A DNA stretch of 44,336 nucleotides. Origin: an uncultured Clostridia bacterium. Its GTDB lineage: Bacteria > Bacillota > Clostridia > Oscillospirales > Acutalibacteraceae. The notes beneath the pieces were generated by a model. That model was not told the origin of the DNA. It saw only the letters and a program-made list of their open reading frames with translations, and did not search any database. Numbering within the stretch: the stretch's first letter is position 1; every line of letters starts with the position of its first letter. A program made the position numbers and the translations under genes. The stretch lies in NCBI GenBank assembly GCA_937898195.1, contig CALEJD010000085.1:1-44336 (forward strand), in the 5' to 3' direction. This document shows positions 43,438 through 44,336 of this stretch, in pieces.

Positions 43438-44292
43438 TTAAGCAACAAACTGATTTCGTTTTTCTAACGGAGTCAGTTTTGTTTTTAGTTGAATTCTTTC
43501 ATTGTTGTAGAAATGGATATATTCACTTATGAGGATGCGAGCATCCTCATAAGTGCGCAACTTTGTTCGATAGATACATTCTGTTTTGAGAATTGAAAAG
43601 AAATTTTCAGCCATTGCATTATCATAAGGATTTCCACGTCTTGACATTGATGGAGTTATGCCGTATGATTGTATTAGCTTAAAATACGGATGAGATGTGT
43701 ATTGAAAGCCTTGGTCACTGTGGAGCTGCAACTCTGCAGTGACCTTTTCTTTTCTCTTAGCTTCTCTGATAGTGCTTAATACAAGGTTGATATTCTGCTC
43801 TGTACCTGTCTTGTATGCAACAATACTGTTATCATACAAATCTCGTATTACCGAAAGATACAATGTCCCTTGTTGTGTTTTTATGTATGATATATCTGTT
43901 GCCCATTTTTGATTTGGTCTGTCAGCATTAAAATTTCTGTTAAGAAGATTATCATATTTATGTAGCACATTACCGTAATTGCGATATTTCTTTCTTCTGA
44001 TTACGGACAACAGATTGTATTTCTGCATTACTCTTAATACTGTCTTTGGATTATGGTGTATTCCTTGTCTTTCAAGCCATATATGCACTCTACGATAACC
44101 GTATGTTTTACCATTCTTTTCCTGACATTCTTTTATCTTTTCTGCTAATGGTAAGTCCTTTGCCGGTATATCCATTCTTTTCACATAATCATAGTAACCA
44201 CTTCTAGAAATGTGTAAAAAATTACACATTTCACTTATTGAATATTTATCCTTATGACGATAGACAACCATAAATTTTACACTTGTTCTCAC
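43438..44292 (-). CDS. IS3-family transposase, OrfB (integrase core)
   Basis: A 284-residue DDE recombinase subunit. An N-terminal HTH_21-type region (about 15-70, with YSISEMCNFLHISRSGYY) precedes the rve integrase core with D in WATDISY, D in HSDQGFQY and E in NAMAENFFS; the last two are separated by 35 residues, the DD(35)E spacing. The GTG start overlaps the stop of OrfA by 4 bases (GTGA), with AAAGGAA just upstream. All catalytic residues are present, so the element may be active. Confidence 0.93.
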   Translation of the reverse strand: MRTSVKFMVVYRHKDKYSISEMCNFLHISRSGYYDYVKRMDIPAKDLPLAEKIKECQEKNGKTYGYRRVHIWLERQGIHHNPKTVLRVMQKYNLLSVIRRKKYRNYGNVLHKYDNLLNRNFNADRPNQKWATDISYIKTQQGTLYLSVIRDLYDNSIVAYKTGTEQNINLVLSTIREAKRKEKVTAELQLHSDQGFQYTSHPYFKLIQSYGITPSMSRRGNPYDNAMAENFFSILKTECIYRTKLRTYEDARILISEYIHFYNNERIQLKTKLTPLEKRNQFVA

Positions 44293-44336
44293 TTCCTTTC
44301 TGTGAGCGAGAGAAAATCCCGCATCAATTCATTCTC
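44289..44336 (-). CDS. IS3-family OrfA, C-terminal fragment cut by the window edge
   Basis: The last 15 codons of a frame that ends with TGA at 44289-44291 read ENELMRDFLSLTERK, a typical OrfA tail. The rest, which should hold the helix-turn-helix and leucine zipper, lies beyond the end of the window. Confidence 0.7.
   Translation of the reverse strand, partial: ENELMRDFLSLTERK

Larger units (their letters stand above)
43375..44336 (-). mobile_element. IS3-family insertion sequence, partial (runs off the window)
   Basis: The element contains the transposase genes described separately. Its inner end probably begins at TGAACTGCCCCAAATTGTAC (43375), which has the TG start and C-rich character of IS3-group terminal repeats. 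The other end is outside the window, so the exact inverted repeat and the target duplication cannot be checked here. Confidence 0.7.

Overview
This window reads as a chromosomal stretch of a low-GC, spore-forming, single-membrane member of the Clostridia, probably a gut Oscillospirales/Ruminococcaceae-like organism. The taxonomic call is an inference from gene content: a SpoIIQ-like M23 protein, SpoVAC, a Gram-positive type LexA/SOS box, a WalJ-RlmH-two-component-HtrA cluster, YfhO, AGGAGG-type ribosome binding sites and frequent TTG starts.

Layout. 1-5.7 kb: SpoIIQ-like protein (-), lexA (+) with an SOS box in its promoter, then a five-gene minus-strand operon (mutarotase, HAD phosphatase, rarA, dCMP deaminase, YfbR-type nucleotidase). 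5.9-14.2 kb: cell-envelope genes on the plus strand: murA, walJ/yycJ-like, rlmH, OmpR-family regulator, histidine kinase, HtrA protease, then spoVAC (-), a permuted papain-fold secreted protein and a Thr-rich lipoprotein. 14.2-16.2 kb: an AT-rich type II restriction-modification pair, a Dam/DpnII-like adenine methylase with an N-terminal helix-turn-helix and a PD-(D/E)XK nuclease candidate. 16.2-22.0 kb: EF-G-like GTPase (-), then murD, NUDIX hydrolase, maf and an unknown membrane-anchored protein.

22.2-43.2 kb is a nearly complete type IV pilus locus on the plus strand: PilP-like protein, a LysM protein carrying secretin N-domains but no secretin barrel, PilT, PilC, PilM, PilN, PilO, PilB, a GspK/PilX-like prepilin, a giant 1344-residue prepilin, a GspJ/PilW-like prepilin, two small type IVa-like pilins with their own promoters, a YfhO-family membrane protein and the prepilin peptidase PilD. 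My reading is that PilM-N-O-P plus the LysM/secretin-N protein form an alignment complex that anchors to and traverses peptidoglycan instead of an outer membrane, with the giant prepilin as a likely tip adhesin. The window ends in a partial IS3-family element.

The sequence is almost devoid of GATC: reading through it I found only five, all between 32,587 and 37,253 inside the minor-pilin genes. This agrees with long-term selection by a GATC-specific restriction system, for which the local methylase/nuclease pair is a candidate, and suggests that the minor-pilin genes are more recently acquired or fast-evolving. Related GC-rich intergenic repeats sit in convergent gaps near 1.76, 16.17 and 43.23 kb. 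No tRNA, rRNA or CRISPR array was recognised.
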